Origin: Bacteroidales bacterium
GTDB taxonomy: Bacteria; Bacteroidota; Bacteroidia; Bacteroidales; Marinilabiliaceae
DNA: 64,000 bases
Direction of reading: 5' to 3'
NCBI GenBank assembly: GCA_003249255.1
Contig: QKJP01000026.1
Location: 62,001 to 126,000, forward strand
Shown: one piece after another, positions 9,206-18,251 of the stretch
Layout of the letters: each line of letters opens with the position of its first letter
Numbering within the stretch: position 1 is the first letter of the stretch
Position numbers and translations under genes: made by a program
Notes under the pieces: generated by a model
Seen by the model: only the letters and a program-made list of their open reading frames with translations
What the model was told of the DNA's origin: nothing
Database searches by the model: none

Positions 9206-9829
9206 ATGATTTCTTTACAATTTCTTAAACTTACATTAAAGAATTTTGATGATTACAATATGAATTATATGGATTCAGATATTCAAATAGATCTTTCCCA
9301 ATTGGTAGAAGAGTATACCGGTGAGATGTATCAATGGGCCTGCTATAAAGTTTCGAACACCGAGCTAGCCAAAGATTTAGTTCAAGATACTTTTTTAGCA
9401 GCTGCTGAAAAAATCGATACTTTTAAAGGAAAGAGTTCACCCAAAACCTGGTTGTATTCCATTCTTAATAACAAGATTGTGGATGTGTATCGCAAAAAAG
9501 TAAAGCAAGCTCAAAGCATGGATAATGAGGTGTTTTCAAAATTTTTTAACGATAGTGGTGAGTGGAAAAAAGATCAACGTCCACTGGATTGGGATGATCA
9601 GGAAGGGCATTTGCTAGACGATGCTGAATTTCAAACTGTGTTGCAAAAATGCTTGAATGCATTGCCTGAAAAATGGAACTTATGTGTGAAATTGAAATAT
9701 TTAACCGGAAAGAGTGGGGATGAAATTTGTCAGGATTTAGACATTACTTCATCTAATTATTGGCAGATGATTCATCGGGCAAAATTACAATTGAGAAATT
9801 GTGTGGAAACTAACTGGTTTAAAGGGTAG
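9206..9829 (+). CDS. ECF-type RNA polymerase sigma factor
   Basis: A sigma-70 family protein with region 2 (YQWACYKVSNTELAKDLVQDTFLAAAEKI ... KTWLYSILNNKIVDVYRK) and region 4 (ALPEKWNLCVKLKYLTGKSGDEICQDLDITSSNYWQMIHRAKLQLR), and no region 1 or 3, as in ECF sigmas. An in-frame ATG at 9260 gives a 189-aa protein starting MNYMDSDIQID, a more usual length than the 207-aa form from 9206. The zinc-finger anti-sigma gene starts four bases after its stop. The exported thioredoxin and the peroxiredoxin downstream are plausible targets, which is inference. Confidence 0.9.
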   Translation: MISLQFLKLTLKNFDDYNMNYMDSDIQIDLSQLVEEYTGEMYQWACYKVSNTELAKDLVQDTFLAAAEKIDTFKGKSSPKTWLYSILNNKIVDVYRKKVKQAQSMDNEVFSKFFNDSGEWKKDQRPLDWDDQEGHLLDDAEFQTVLQKCLNALPEKWNLCVKLKYLTGKSGDEICQDLDITSSNYWQMIHRAKLQLRNCVETNWFKG

Positions 9830-9833
9830 AGTA

Positions 9834-10091
9834 ATGAAAAAAATCATGCATATATTATTGCTTTCATGTTTGAAAGCTACTGAGTTAATAGAGAAGAGAT
9901 TGCATTTTAAGTTAAGTTGGACCGAAAATATCCAGTTGAAAGTTCATAAAATGATGTGTAGTGCTTGTAATAATTATGAGAAACAAAGTGAAATCCTGGA
10001 AAAGAGCATTGCAGCACAATCTCAATCTGAAATTACAGAGGAAGAAGTTTTAGAATTGAAAAACCTAATTAAGCGCAAGCTTGATCAGTAA
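9834..10091 (+). CDS. Small zinc-finger anti-sigma factor
   Basis: An 85-aa protein starting at ATG 9834. It has the pattern of the short Bacteroidota anti-sigma family: CLKATELIEKR, then LSWTENIQLKVHKMMCSACNNYEKQ, so an early Cys plus H-x3-C-x2-C can form a zinc site that binds the sigma factor and may respond to oxidation. No membrane segment is convincing. The gene follows the ECF gene by four bases. Oxidation of the Cys cluster releasing the sigma factor is known for zinc anti-sigmas and is only inferred here. Confidence 0.75.
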   Translation: MKKIMHILLLSCLKATELIEKRLHFKLSWTENIQLKVHKMMCSACNNYEKQSEILEKSIAAQSQSEITEEEVLELKNLIKRKLDQ

Positions 10092-10144
10092 AAATTATAT
10101 TACGCTCCATAGAATCTTAGTTTTTGCCCGTTTAAAACAATTAT

Positions 10145-10182
10145 CCCTGTGTTAGTCTGTTATTAACACAGGGATTTTTTTT
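10145..10182 (+). terminator. Rho-independent terminator after sigma/anti-sigma genes
   Basis: A perfect 10-bp stem (CCCTGTGTTA at 10145-10154 with TAACACAGGG at 10164-10173) and a nine-base loop are followed by a run of T. It ends the sigma/anti-sigma transcript before the exported thioredoxin gene. Confidence 0.92.
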
Positions 10183-10279
10183 ATTATTTCTGTCAGGAAT
10201 AAAAAGTTTCATCTACTAATCCTTCAAAACACGAAGATCAAAAGTCTTTAGTTATCAATCTTAAAAAAAATTAGTAGTC

Positions 10280-10687
10280 ATGAAAACAATTCAAAAAGTA
10301 TTATCAAGTTTAGTTGTAGCTCTTCTTGTTTCACTTTCTTCATTCGCACAAGAAGGGGCAAAGGTAATTGGTGTTATAAATCATGCAGATTGGTGTGGAG
10401 CTTGTAAGAAAAACGGCGAAAGAGCAAAGGCAGCTTTTGAAGCTAATAATAAAGATGGTGCTTTTCAATTTGTTGTTAATAATGTGACCAACAAAACAAC
10501 AAAGAACGAGTCTGAAGTTGTATTAGATAAATTAGGTTTAAAAGCAGCGATGAGTTCAAACAGAGGAACCGGAGTGGTATACTTTTTTGATGCCAAGAGT
10601 AAAACTTATATCAATAAAATTAGTGTTGCTAAAGAGGATGAAAAGTTAGGTGAAGCCATGAATTTAGCCAGAAAAGAGGCTAACTAA
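10280..10687 (+). CDS. Exported thioredoxin-fold protein
   Basis: A 135-aa protein with a signal peptide (residues ~1-23, ending SFAQ). The mature part has the redox motif WCGAC (Trp38, Cys39, Cys42) in the context HADWCGACKKNGERA, then a short thioredoxin-like domain with a TGVVYFFD strand. It probably acts as a periplasmic thiol oxidoreductase. A terminator separates it from the anti-sigma gene upstream, so it has its own promoter. The peroxiredoxin gene follows after 83 bases in the same direction. Confidence 0.75.
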   Translation: MKTIQKVLSSLVVALLVSLSSFAQEGAKVIGVINHADWCGACKKNGERAKAAFEANNKDGAFQFVVNNVTNKTTKNESEVVLDKLGLKAAMSSNRGTGVVYFFDAKSKTYINKISVAKEDEKLGEAMNLARKEAN

Positions 10688-10770
10688 TTAGGTAAGGCTT
10701 TTTATGGGTTAACGTCTAATTGAAAAACTGATTCAGAAATTATTAAAAACAGACACGAAAATTATTTGTT

Positions 10771-11337
10771 ATGAAAGTAGAACTCGGAAGTAAAGCGATC
10801 GATTTTAATATGAAAGATATTTATGGTAATACAGTAAGATTATCAGATTATCGTGGAAAGAAAATTATTTTAAGTTTTTACAGAAATGTAAATTGTCCAT
10901 TTTGTAACCGTCAGGTTCATAAAGTGATGAGTTTGGGTAATCGGCTGAAAAAACAAGGGGTACAGTTGTTATTCTTCTTTGAAAGTTCAAATGAAAAGTT
11001 ACGGTCTAGTACATTTCATCAAGGAATTAGTCCATGGCCTTTAATAGGAGACTCCGAAAGAGAAGTCTATAATAAGTATGGGGTAGAGCAATCAACCTTA
11101 AAAATGATGAAAACTATGTTTTTGGCAAATGTTAATAAAGCGAAGAAAGAAACGGCTGCATATAATTTGCCGGAAGATAAGGACGCAAGCCTGAATCTAA
11201 TTCCTGCCGATTTTTTTATCGATGAAGCGTTTACTGTGGTACGAGCCCATTATGGTTCGCATATTGATGATCATGTTGATATTGATGATATGCGTGAATT
11301 TGCAGGAATAGCTAACCCATTTAAAAACGTAAGCTAA
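10771..11337 (+). CDS. AhpC/TSA-type peroxiredoxin
   Basis: A 188-aa cytoplasmic protein starting MKVELGSKAIDFNMKDIYG, the usual N-terminal strands of the AhpC/TSA family. The active-site region is FYRNVNCPFCNRQVHKV, with Cys47 in the peroxidatic position and Cys50 as a likely partner. The usual Thr two or three residues before the peroxidatic Cys is replaced by the VN pair, as in peroxiredoxin-like members that carry CPFC. It is expected to reduce peroxides using thioredoxin. It precedes the DinB-like gene by eight bases and may lead that operon. Confidence 0.82.
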   Translation: MKVELGSKAIDFNMKDIYGNTVRLSDYRGKKIILSFYRNVNCPFCNRQVHKVMSLGNRLKKQGVQLLFFFESSNEKLRSSTFHQGISPWPLIGDSEREVYNKYGVEQSTLKMMKTMFLANVNKAKKETAAYNLPEDKDASLNLIPADFFIDEAFTVVRAHYGSHIDDHVDIDDMREFAGIANPFKNVS

Positions 11338-11345
11338 AGCTATCT

Positions 11346-11852
11346 ATGAAAAGAACTGCAATTGATAATTTGGCACAATTAAAATCCCTATTATCTAATT
11401 TAGATAGTAGGGAGTATACTGCAAAGAATGATGTTTTATCCGGATCGAGTATTGGCGAGCACATTCGACATATATTAGAGTTTTATGTCTTGCTCATATC
11501 AGGGGCGAAAGAGGGGGTGATCTGTTATGACAAAAGAGAACGTAATGTCTCTTTGGAAACTGATTTAGCTGTGTCGATTAGCTTACTAAATACATTAATT
11601 GATGAGGTTAGTTGTATTGATGATACTGCTTTTATTGTGGTTAAAGCAGATTATTCTCGAGTGGGTCAGGCTGAAAAAGAAATAGCCAGTTCCGTTTCAC
11701 GAGAGTTGGCTTATTGCATTGAACACAGCATTCATCATCAAGCATTAATCAAAGCCGTTCTTATAATGAGAGGATTAATTCATCTCATTCAGGAAGATTT
11801 TGGGCTTGCCTATTCAACCATTCGTTATCGAAATGAATCATGTGCACAGTAA
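11346..11852 (+). CDS. DinB/YfiT-like four-helix-bundle protein
   Basis: A 168-aa helical protein with the arrangement of the DinB-like metal-binding bundle: SGSSIGEHIRHILEFY (His39, His42) in helix 2 and ELAYCIEHSIHHQALIK (His127, His130, His131) in helix 3, which can supply the three metal-binding histidines. The family includes thiol-dependent transferases and many proteins of unknown role. Its end overlaps the start of the NRDE gene by 13 bases, so the two are translated together. Confidence 0.7.
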   Translation: MKRTAIDNLAQLKSLLSNLDSREYTAKNDVLSGSSIGEHIRHILEFYVLLISGAKEGVICYDKRERNVSLETDLAVSISLLNTLIDEVSCIDDTAFIVVKADYSRVGQAEKEIASSVSRELAYCIEHSIHHQALIKAVLIMRGLIHLIQEDFGLAYSTIRYRNESCAQ

Positions 11853-12565
11853 GTTACATACCATCTATTCGTGATCATCAATTTGTACTCACGTCTAATC
11901 GGGATGAGCGCGAGTATCGTTCAACGCAAGCGCCTTCTAGTCATGTGTTAAATGGAACTGAGCTGGTTTTTCCAAAGGATGGAAAAGCGGGAGGATCTTG
12001 GATTGCTGTTAATAAAAAAGGTCGAATTTGCTGTTTGTTAAATGGGGCTTATGAGGTTCATCAAAAACAACGACACCATACCTTGAGTAGAGGAATTGTT
12101 CTCAAAGAATTAACGGCGTCAGAATTACCTGTAACCGAATTTTTCAACCGATTTCATTTAGCTAATGTCGAACCATTTACTATGGTTATTATAACGTATA
12201 TCGAAGGCGAGGTTTTGCATTTAGAGGAATTTATTTGGGATGGAAATCATAAACATTTCCAAAGTTTGAATAAAGCTATTCCTCATTTGTGGTCATCATC
12301 TACATTATATACCAAAGAGCAGAAAGATGCCAGAAATAAATGGTTTCAAACATTTATATGTCAGACAGAGCACAAGCTTTCCTATCAATTAATAAATGCT
12401 TTTCATGGCGGAACACATACCGAGGATGTTTCCACTAATTTAGTGATGAAGAGAGAAGGTGGCTTAAAAACAGTGAGTATTACTCAGGTTTACGATGAAA
12501 ACAATGGTTTGGTAATGGATTATGATGATTTATTAACCCTTAAAAAATACCATTTGGAAATATGA
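11840..12565 (+). CDS. NRDE (TANGO2-like) family protein
   Basis: A 241-aa protein that begins MCTVSYIP and carries the family-defining NRDE motif at residues 20-23 (TSNRDERE), followed by FPKDGKAGGSWIAVNKKGR, all typical of the NRDE/TANGO2 group. This is an Ntn-hydrolase-like fold whose N-terminal Cys becomes exposed after Met removal. The biochemical role in bacteria is not settled; haem trafficking has been proposed for eukaryotic TANGO2. It overlaps both neighbours (13 and 4 bases). Confidence 0.82.
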   Translation: MCTVSYIPSIRDHQFVLTSNRDEREYRSTQAPSSHVLNGTELVFPKDGKAGGSWIAVNKKGRICCLLNGAYEVHQKQRHHTLSRGIVLKELTASELPVTEFFNRFHLANVEPFTMVIITYIEGEVLHLEEFIWDGNHKHFQSLNKAIPHLWSSSTLYTKEQKDARNKWFQTFICQTEHKLSYQLINAFHGGTHTEDVSTNLVMKREGGLKTVSITQVYDENNGLVMDYDDLLTLKKYHLEI

Positions 12566-13527
12566 ATCAAAGCAAAGACATTACCGGTTTTGCTGTTGCC
12601 TTGGCTTGGCCCGAAACCTATTGTAAACAACCTGGTTCGTGGTATGATGGGATTACTTTGGCCCTGAGAATTAATAAGAATAACTACTATAAAGTTGGTC
12701 ATGCAGCTCTTCTGCTAATAAGCAAACAATCTAAAGAAGTCAGGTATTTTGATTTTGGAAGATACCACACCCCCTATCAACATGGAAGAGTTAGAAGTGT
12801 TGAGACAGATCATGATTTAGCCGTAAAAACGCTTGCTGAACTCTCATCTGATGAAAGAACGCTTGTAAATTTTAAAGAGATCTTGTTTGAACTTCAAAAC
12901 AATTCCTCATGTCATGGAGAAGGAGTATTGCACGCTTCATACTGCGGAATTAATTATGAAAGTGCATTATTATTTGTGCGTCAAATGCAAAGAAAATGTC
13001 CGGTTCCTTATGGACCTTTTAAGATGGGTGGAAGCAATTGTTCTCGTTTTGTACAGTCAGGTATTTTGGCAGGGGGACCAAAATCAAAATACCGTTGGTT
13101 ACTTCAATATAAAGTTCCATTTACTCCTACTCCAATCAGTAATGTGAATGCTTTAGAAAATAAAGAAGAAATTCCACGCCAATTAGAAGGTGAAGTGTTT
13201 TGTCCGATTAAAAAGTTGAAAAAAGAGTTGTTAGTTGCTACGCTTCCCGCTCCGAAAAGACCTCCTTCAATTCCTTCAAAAGCACAGTGGTTAAGTGGAG
13301 AAGGTGCCGGTTCCTGGTTTGAATATCAACTTGATGGAACTATTATAAAAATGACAAGGTATTCAACAAAAGGAGTGGTGGAATGTACCGGACTGTTTGA
13401 AAATAAAGATGCACTCAACCTTCTTATGGAGGCCAAGGATGTATCAATTGCATACCCAAGTAACTGTTTAAGTATTGTTTTGAAAGTAGGTGATAAAGAA
13501 TTACAATTCGAAAGAGCTTATCAATGA
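12562..13527 (+). CDS. DUF6695-like protein, possible permuted papain-fold
   Basis: A 321-aa cytoplasmic protein. The N-terminal ~200 residues ([11 protein letters not shown] ... [12 protein letters not shown] ... [12 protein letters not shown] ... [15 protein letters not shown]) resemble the Bacteroidota family I know as DUF6695. It shows His47 in a GHAAL strand and Cys160 in an NCSRFV helix start. A His-before-Cys order of this kind is seen in circularly permuted NlpC/P60 hydrolases, so a hydrolase fold is an inference. The C-terminal ~90 residues form a separate beta-rich domain ([16 protein letters not shown]). It overlaps the NRDE gene by four bases and the convergent chemoreceptor gene by seven. 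Confidence 0.6.
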   Translation: MNQSKDITGFAVALAWPETYCKQPGSWYDGITLALRINKNNYYKVGHAALLLISKQSKEVRYFDFGRYHTPYQHGRVRSVETDHDLAVKTLAELSSDERTLVNFKEILFELQNNSSCHGEGVLHASYCGINYESALLFVRQMQRKCPVPYGPFKMGGSNCSRFVQSGILAGGPKSKYRWLLQYKVPFTPTPISNVNALENKEEIPRQLEGEVFCPIKKLKKELLVATLPAPKRPPSIPSKAQWLSGEGAGSWFEYQLDGTIIKMTRYSTKGVVECTGLFENKDALNLLMEAKDVSIAYPSNCLSIVLKVGDKELQFERAYQ

Positions 13528-14957
13528 GAGTTATTCACCTTAAAGTAAGCTACATTTTCTTCCAATTCGCGAATTAACATTTTGATAGAGTTAGAGTAAT
13601 TCGCAACATTTTCAGAAACACTTGCATTCTTTTGTGTCTCTACATTTAGCTCTTGAAGGGCTTCTGCTATTTGTTGAATTCCAGTGCTTTGTTCAGAACT
13701 GGCGGCAGAAATTTCTTCGATGAGTTTTGAGGTTTGCGTAATTTCAGGAACCAATTCATCAATATCATGCCCAGCTTTTTCAGAATTCATAAAAGCTTTG
13801 CGCGTTAACTTTTCTATTTCCAGAGCTGCACTTTTACTTTTAACTGCTAATTTGCGTACTTCAGTTGCCACCACATTAAAACCTTTACCACTTTCCCCGG
13901 CTCTTGCAGCTTCTACAGCAGCATTAAGGGCTAACAAATTGGTTTGAAAAGCAATTTCTTGAATCACAGATATTTTTTCTGCAACAATTCCCATCGCATC
14001 TCTGGCCTTTGTGGATGATTTTTTACTTTGTAAAACCCGATGCATGGTTTGTTTTGAAATGCGGGCTGTTTCCTGGGCATTTTCAGTGTTTTGATCCACT
14101 GCAGCTGATAGTTGAACCAAAGTTGCCGAAACTTCTTCTGAAGCAGTAGCAATCGAAGATGAGCTTTGAGACATGATATCTGAACTCGATACAAGTGATT
14201 GTGTGGAATGATTGATTGATGATGACTGATTGTAAATTTGCAGAATCACATTCGATAATCGCTGAATCATCCTTTTAAGATTGGTGTTGAGTTCTGATAA
14301 TTCGTTCACCGTTTTACTGATATTCGGATCAGATCTGAGGTCGCCAGTTGATATTTTTTGGATGTAATTAGCGGTGTCTTTTATTGGTTTAGAGAGTTTT
14401 GATGCCGTAAAAATGGTTACTAAAGAGATGAATAACAGGCTTATAACGATTATTATTTTTATCACTCTGAAGATGATATTAAACTCTTCCATCATTTTTG
14501 TTTCAGAAACCTTTAATACGAGTTTGGTGTCAGATGTACCTTCTCGGTAAATTGGCGTAATGGCAAAAAAGTTTCTCCCCTCAAATGTTGATTCATCGGT
14601 AAGTGTACTCTTGATACTGTCTTTTTTAGCACCCAGATCTAGATATTGCTTATATAGATTTATGTTCTTTTTTCTAAACTCTTCCGGTTTAATAACAGTT
14701 CCATCATTGTTGATAATGAATAATTTATATTCCGATAGAGAGGCCAGGTTGTTTAAGGATAACGAGTTTTCCGGAACTTGTCCAATAATAACGGCAGCAT
14801 TTTCTGCGTTGAGAGATAAGTTTTCGAGAGTAGATTTTGTAAGGGAAGATCTGAATAAGTAAATAGTTGTAAAATAAACCAATAAAAACATAGTCAGTGA
14901 CGTCAAAAGCACTGAGAATGAGAATTTTTGTTTTATGTTTAATTTAATTTTAAACAT
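13521..14957 (-). CDS. Methyl-accepting chemotaxis protein
   Basis: A 478-aa receptor: transmembrane helix at ~13-35, periplasmic sensor (36-160) too short for a dCache domain, second transmembrane helix at ~165-185, HAMP (~186-240), then the coiled-coil signalling domain. The conserved hairpin tip is unmistakable ([21 protein letters not shown], residues 335-355). There is no C-terminal CheR-tethering pentapeptide. It signals through CheA/CheW, none of which are in the window. The 3' end overlaps the DUF6695-like gene tail to tail with no terminator between. Confidence 0.92.
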   Translation of the reverse strand: MFKIKLNIKQKFSFSVLLTSLTMFLLVYFTTIYLFRSSLTKSTLENLSLNAENAAVIIGQVPENSLSLNNLASLSEYKLFIINNDGTVIKPEEFRKKNINLYKQYLDLGAKKDSIKSTLTDESTFEGRNFFAITPIYREGTSDTKLVLKVSETKMMEEFNIIFRVIKIIIVISLLFISLVTIFTASKLSKPIKDTANYIQKISTGDLRSDPNISKTVNELSELNTNLKRMIQRLSNVILQIYNQSSSINHSTQSLVSSSDIMSQSSSSIATASEEVSATLVQLSAAVDQNTENAQETARISKQTMHRVLQSKKSSTKARDAMGIVAEKISVIQEIAFQTNLLALNAAVEAARAGESGKGFNVVATEVRKLAVKSKSAALEIEKLTRKAFMNSEKAGHDIDELVPEITQTSKLIEEISAASSEQSTGIQQIAEALQELNVETQKNASVSENVANYSNSIKMLIRELEENVAYFKVNNSH

Positions 14958-15149
14958 CTCTTAATAGTATTGTGAAGAAAAAGTTACAGATTATCAATAT
15001 AAAGCGCAATATTAATTATAGCAATGTCATTTTATGTATTTACCCTGGTAGAAAAACGTTTAAAAGTGGCTTATGAATAATAAATATTCTATTTTTACGG
15101 CTTCGTTTTTATAATATTGATAATTATAATTGGATATAAATATAAGAAA

Positions 15150-15896
15150 ATGAGTTTATTACAAGGAAAAACAGCTATTATTACAGGTGCCGCTCGTGGT
15201 ATTGGAAAAGCAATTGCCCTTCGCTATGCACAGGAAGGTTGTAATGTAGCATTTACTGATTTAGTATATAACGAAGCCGCTGAGGCGACTGAGAAGGAGC
15301 TAGAAGCATTTGGTGTAAAAGCGAAGTGTTACGCTTCTGATGCAAGTAACTTTGAGGATACTCATAAAGTGGTAGATCAAATTGTTGCTGATTTTGGTCA
15401 GGTTGATGTGTTAATTAACAATGCCGGTATCACTAAAGATACTTTATTGATGCGTATGACAGAAGATCAGTGGGATGCTGTTATTAATGTAAATTTAAAG
15501 TCTTGTTTTAACTTTACAAAAGCAGTTCAAAAAACAATGCTGAAACAACGTTCCGGTTCTATTATTAACATGAGTTCTGTTGTTGGTGTAAGTGGTAATG
15601 CAGGTCAGGCTAACTATTCTGCTTCTAAAGCAGGTATGATTGGTTTTACTAAATCTATCGCTAAAGAGTTAGGTTCTCGTGGTATTCGTTCTAATGCGAT
15701 TGCACCGGGATTCATTATCACTGAAATGACAGGTGTTTTACCGGAAGATGTGAAAAAAGACTGGGAAAGCAAAATTCCATTGAAACGTGGTGGTACACCG
15801 GAAGATGTTGCTAACATCTGCGTATTTTTAGGATCAGATTTATCAGCTTATGTAACTGGTCAAACTATTCACGCTTGTGGTGGTATGAACATGTAA
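15150..15896 (+). CDS. fabG: 3-oxoacyl-[acyl-carrier-protein] reductase
   Basis: An SDR-family NAD(P)H enzyme of 248 aa that reduces 3-oxoacyl-ACP in fatty-acid elongation. The cofactor loop TGAARGIG, the NNAG motif (INNAGITKD), the catalytic Ser (INMSSVVG) and YSASK (Tyr-x3-Lys) are present. The AYVTGQTIHACGGMNM end is typical of FabG. ATG 15150 (MSLLQGKTAIITGA) is the natural start; an upstream in-frame ATG at 15117 would add a non-conserved stretch. A strong terminator follows. Codon choice is that of a highly expressed gene. Confidence 0.92.
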   Translation: MSLLQGKTAIITGAARGIGKAIALRYAQEGCNVAFTDLVYNEAAEATEKELEAFGVKAKCYASDASNFEDTHKVVDQIVADFGQVDVLINNAGITKDTLLMRMTEDQWDAVINVNLKSCFNFTKAVQKTMLKQRSGSIINMSSVVGVSGNAGQANYSASKAGMIGFTKSIAKELGSRGIRSNAIAPGFIITEMTGVLPEDVKKDWESKIPLKRGGTPEDVANICVFLGSDLSAYVTGQTIHACGGMNM

Positions 15897-15914
15897 GAAA
15901 TTTTTGTTTATTAT

Positions 15915-15945
15915 AAAAGGGGTGAATTTTTCACCCCTTTTTTTA
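15915..15945 (+). terminator. Rho-independent terminator after fabG
   Basis: Stem AAAAGGGGTGAA / TTCACCCCTTTT with a minimal loop, followed by a run of T. It isolates fabG from the alcohol dehydrogenase gene. Confidence 0.95.
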
Positions 15946-16013
15946 TCTGTAAAGTATCGGTTTTCAAGCGGTTTTTTATATTTTGTGTTTTCTCAATTAT
16001 TAAGAATCGAACA

Positions 16014-17177
16014 ATGAAAAACTTTACCTTTGAAAGTCCAACCAAGATTATTTTTGGAAAAAATAGGATTCATGATTTAGCAGCTGAGATTTTAGCCTAC
16101 GGAAATCGTGTATTAATGGTTTATGGAGGACAATCCATACAACAAAATGGTTTGTATACTCAGATTACAGAGCATCTAAAAGAAAATGATATTTCTGTTT
16201 TCGAATTAGCAGGCGTTCAGCCAAATCCTCGCTTAGAAAGTGTTCGAGCCGGAATCGAATTATGTAAAACGTATGAAGTCGATTTTATTTTAGCTGTTGG
16301 TGGAGGAAGTGTAATCGATTGTTCAAAAGCTATTGCTGCCGGTGTAACTTATTCTGGAGATGTGTGGGATTTTTTCATTCGAAAAGCAAAAATCGAAAAT
16401 GCACTTCCCATAGGTTCTGTTTTAACATTAGCGGCAACAGGTAGTGAAATGAATGGAGGCACTGTTATTTCTAATCCTGAAACTTCAGAAAAAAGACCGG
16501 CAGGTAGCGATCTCCTAAAACCCAAATTCTCCATATTAGATCCAACCCTTACTTTTACGGTCAATAAATATTTGACATCAGCCGGTGTGGTAGATGTTAT
16601 GAGTCATATATTTGAACAATATTTTACACCGGATCAAGGAACTACTCTGCAAGATCATATTGCAGAAGCGATCTTAAAAACCTGCATTCAATATGGTCCG
16701 GTTTTGATGGACGATCCCGAGAATTATGAGGCTCGTTCAAACATCATGTGGGCATCCAGTTTAGCTTTAAACGGATTAACAGTTACGGGTAAAATGTATG
16801 GTGATTGGGCGACGCATTACATCGAACATGAATTGAGTGCTTATTATGATTTAACGCATGGTGCCGGTTTAGCCATCTTATTTCCCGTTTGGATGAATTA
16901 CGTGTTGGATGAAAAACGAGCCTTTAAATTTGCCGCTTACGCGCGTAACGTTTGGGGTGTAACGATTGAAAATGATATGGAAGCAGCTCTGGAAGGCATT
17001 GCTAAAACAAAAGCCTTTTTTAAGGAAATTGGAATGCCTGCTTCTTTAGGTGAAGCTAATATTGATGACTCTAAATTTGATTCTATGGTAGAAGGTGCTT
17101 GTAAGTTTGGGCCGATCGGTATGTTTAGAAAACTGAATAAAGAAGATGTTAAAAATATTCTAACTTCGGCCTTGTAA
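16014..17177 (+). CDS. Iron-containing alcohol dehydrogenase (butanol dehydrogenase / YqhD type)
   Basis: A 387-aa group III alcohol dehydrogenase that interconverts aldehydes and alcohols with NAD(P)H. The nucleotide loop VGGGSVIDCSKAIA (residues 95-108) and metal ligands Asp194, His198 (VVDVMSHIFEQYF), a His in DWATHYIEHE (268 or 272) and His282 (LTHGAGLAILFP) are all in place, at positions very close to E. coli YqhD. It could serve as a fermentation sink for aldehydes, in line with the pta-ackA-buk cluster downstream. It begins after the fabG terminator and the lipoprotein gene follows after 21 bases. Confidence 0.9.
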   Translation: MKNFTFESPTKIIFGKNRIHDLAAEILAYGNRVLMVYGGQSIQQNGLYTQITEHLKENDISVFELAGVQPNPRLESVRAGIELCKTYEVDFILAVGGGSVIDCSKAIAAGVTYSGDVWDFFIRKAKIENALPIGSVLTLAATGSEMNGGTVISNPETSEKRPAGSDLLKPKFSILDPTLTFTVNKYLTSAGVVDVMSHIFEQYFTPDQGTTLQDHIAEAILKTCIQYGPVLMDDPENYEARSNIMWASSLALNGLTVTGKMYGDWATHYIEHELSAYYDLTHGAGLAILFPVWMNYVLDEKRAFKFAAYARNVWGVTIENDMEAALEGIAKTKAFFKEIGMPASLGEANIDDSKFDSMVEGACKFGPIGMFRKLNKEDVKNILTSAL

Positions 17178-17198
17178 TTTAAAGATCACAACCTCATT

Positions 17199-18251
17199 AT
17201 GAAATTCAAGAGTCTGCTTGTTGCCATTTTGCTTAGTTTGATGTCTTGTAGTACCGTTTCCTATATGGATTTTGATGTGCTAAAGCCTGCTGAGTTTTTT
17301 GTGCCACCTCAAATTGCTAGTGTTGTAATTGTTAATAATAGTGCTGTCTATCGAGATTCGTCTGTTTATTCGGCTCGGGTTCAGGGTAAAGACATGAAGC
17401 TTAGTGGTGAGTTTCTAGATGCGTTTCCAGATAGTGTTATACAAAGCTTGGCCAGACAGCTTCAGAACCGTCTTTTCTTTGATACCGTATATGTTGCAGA
17501 GGAGAAATATTTTGAGGATGGTAAAGATCATATATATCAAGCCTTAACTTCTCAAGAGATCAAAGAGATCAGACAAAAGTATAAAGCAGATGGTATCATA
17601 TCATTAGATGGTTATCGCTATTCCTCCTTTGTGGATGTGGATTTTTATGATGATGGGTTGTATCATTCTCACATGGAAGTAGGTGGGCAAATTATGTGGC
17701 GCTTCCTTTCAACAGAAAACGAAACCGAAATACTTCGTAAACGACAAATGGATACTTTATATTGGCATGGAGAAGGGTATAGTATTGAAAGTTCTGTAGA
17801 AAATTTTCCTGCTGTAATAGATGCTGTAACCGAAGTTGCTTTTTACTTAGGAGATTCTTTTGCGAATGTCATTTCACCACATTGGGAGTGGGTTAGGCGT
17901 AAGTTTTACTTGTCAGGGAATCAACATTTCTCGGCGGCCGCTGATTGGTTAAGGAAAGGCAATGTAAAAGAAGCGGAGAAACTATGGGGTTTTATTTATC
18001 ACAATGGTTCTACTGCTAATAAAGCCCGCGCTGCATATAATATTGCAGTATCCCTTGAAAAAAATGGACTTGTGAATGAGGCTTATGAATGGGCGGTGAA
18101 AAGTTTAAATGAATTTCTGTTGGCCTCAAAATACAGTGTTTCAATCACCGAAATCATAGAAGCACAAACTTTAAGCAAGGAACTTAAGGAGAGAAAAGAA
18201 GAGTTGAATCAATTAAACGAACAATTTGGAGGTGTGTGGGGTGATCAATAA
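17199..18251 (+). CDS. DUF6340-like lipoprotein with TPR-like C-terminus
   Basis: A 350-aa protein with a lipoprotein signal (LLSLMSC, lipidated Cys at ~17). The first two thirds (VLKPAEFFVPPQIASVVIVNN..., then a KADGIISLDGYRYSSFVDV strand) resemble the Bacteroidota family I know as DUF6340. The last ~110 residues contain helical pairs with TPR spacing (AAADWLRKGNVKEAEKLWGFIYHNG ... KARAAYNIAVSLEKNGLVNEAYEWAVKSL). The function is unknown. It overlaps the start of the PBP4 gene, so a cell-envelope role linked to peptidoglycan is plausible but unproven. Confidence 0.65.
   Translation: MKFKSLLVAILLSLMSCSTVSYMDFDVLKPAEFFVPPQIASVVIVNNSAVYRDSSVYSARVQGKDMKLSGEFLDAFPDSVIQSLARQLQNRLFFDTVYVAEEKYFEDGKDHIYQALTSQEIKEIRQKYKADGIISLDGYRYSSFVDVDFYDDGLYHSHMEVGGQIMWRFLSTENETEILRKRQMDTLYWHGEGYSIESSVENFPAVIDAVTEVAFYLGDSFANVISPHWEWVRRKFYLSGNQHFSAAADWLRKGNVKEAEKLWGFIYHNGSTANKARAAYNIAVSLEKNGLVNEAYEWAVKSLNEFLLASKYSVSITEIIEAQTLSKELKERKEELNQLNEQFGGVWGDQ

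Noticed and set aside
12887-13147. Second forward frame inside the DUF6695-like gene
   Set aside because: It is fully contained in a conserved gene in another frame, and the composition of its product is not protein-like.
14957-15149. Promoter or RNA element before fabG
   Set aside because: AT-rich without TAnnTTTG at usable spacing and without a stable hairpin; no support for any specific element.
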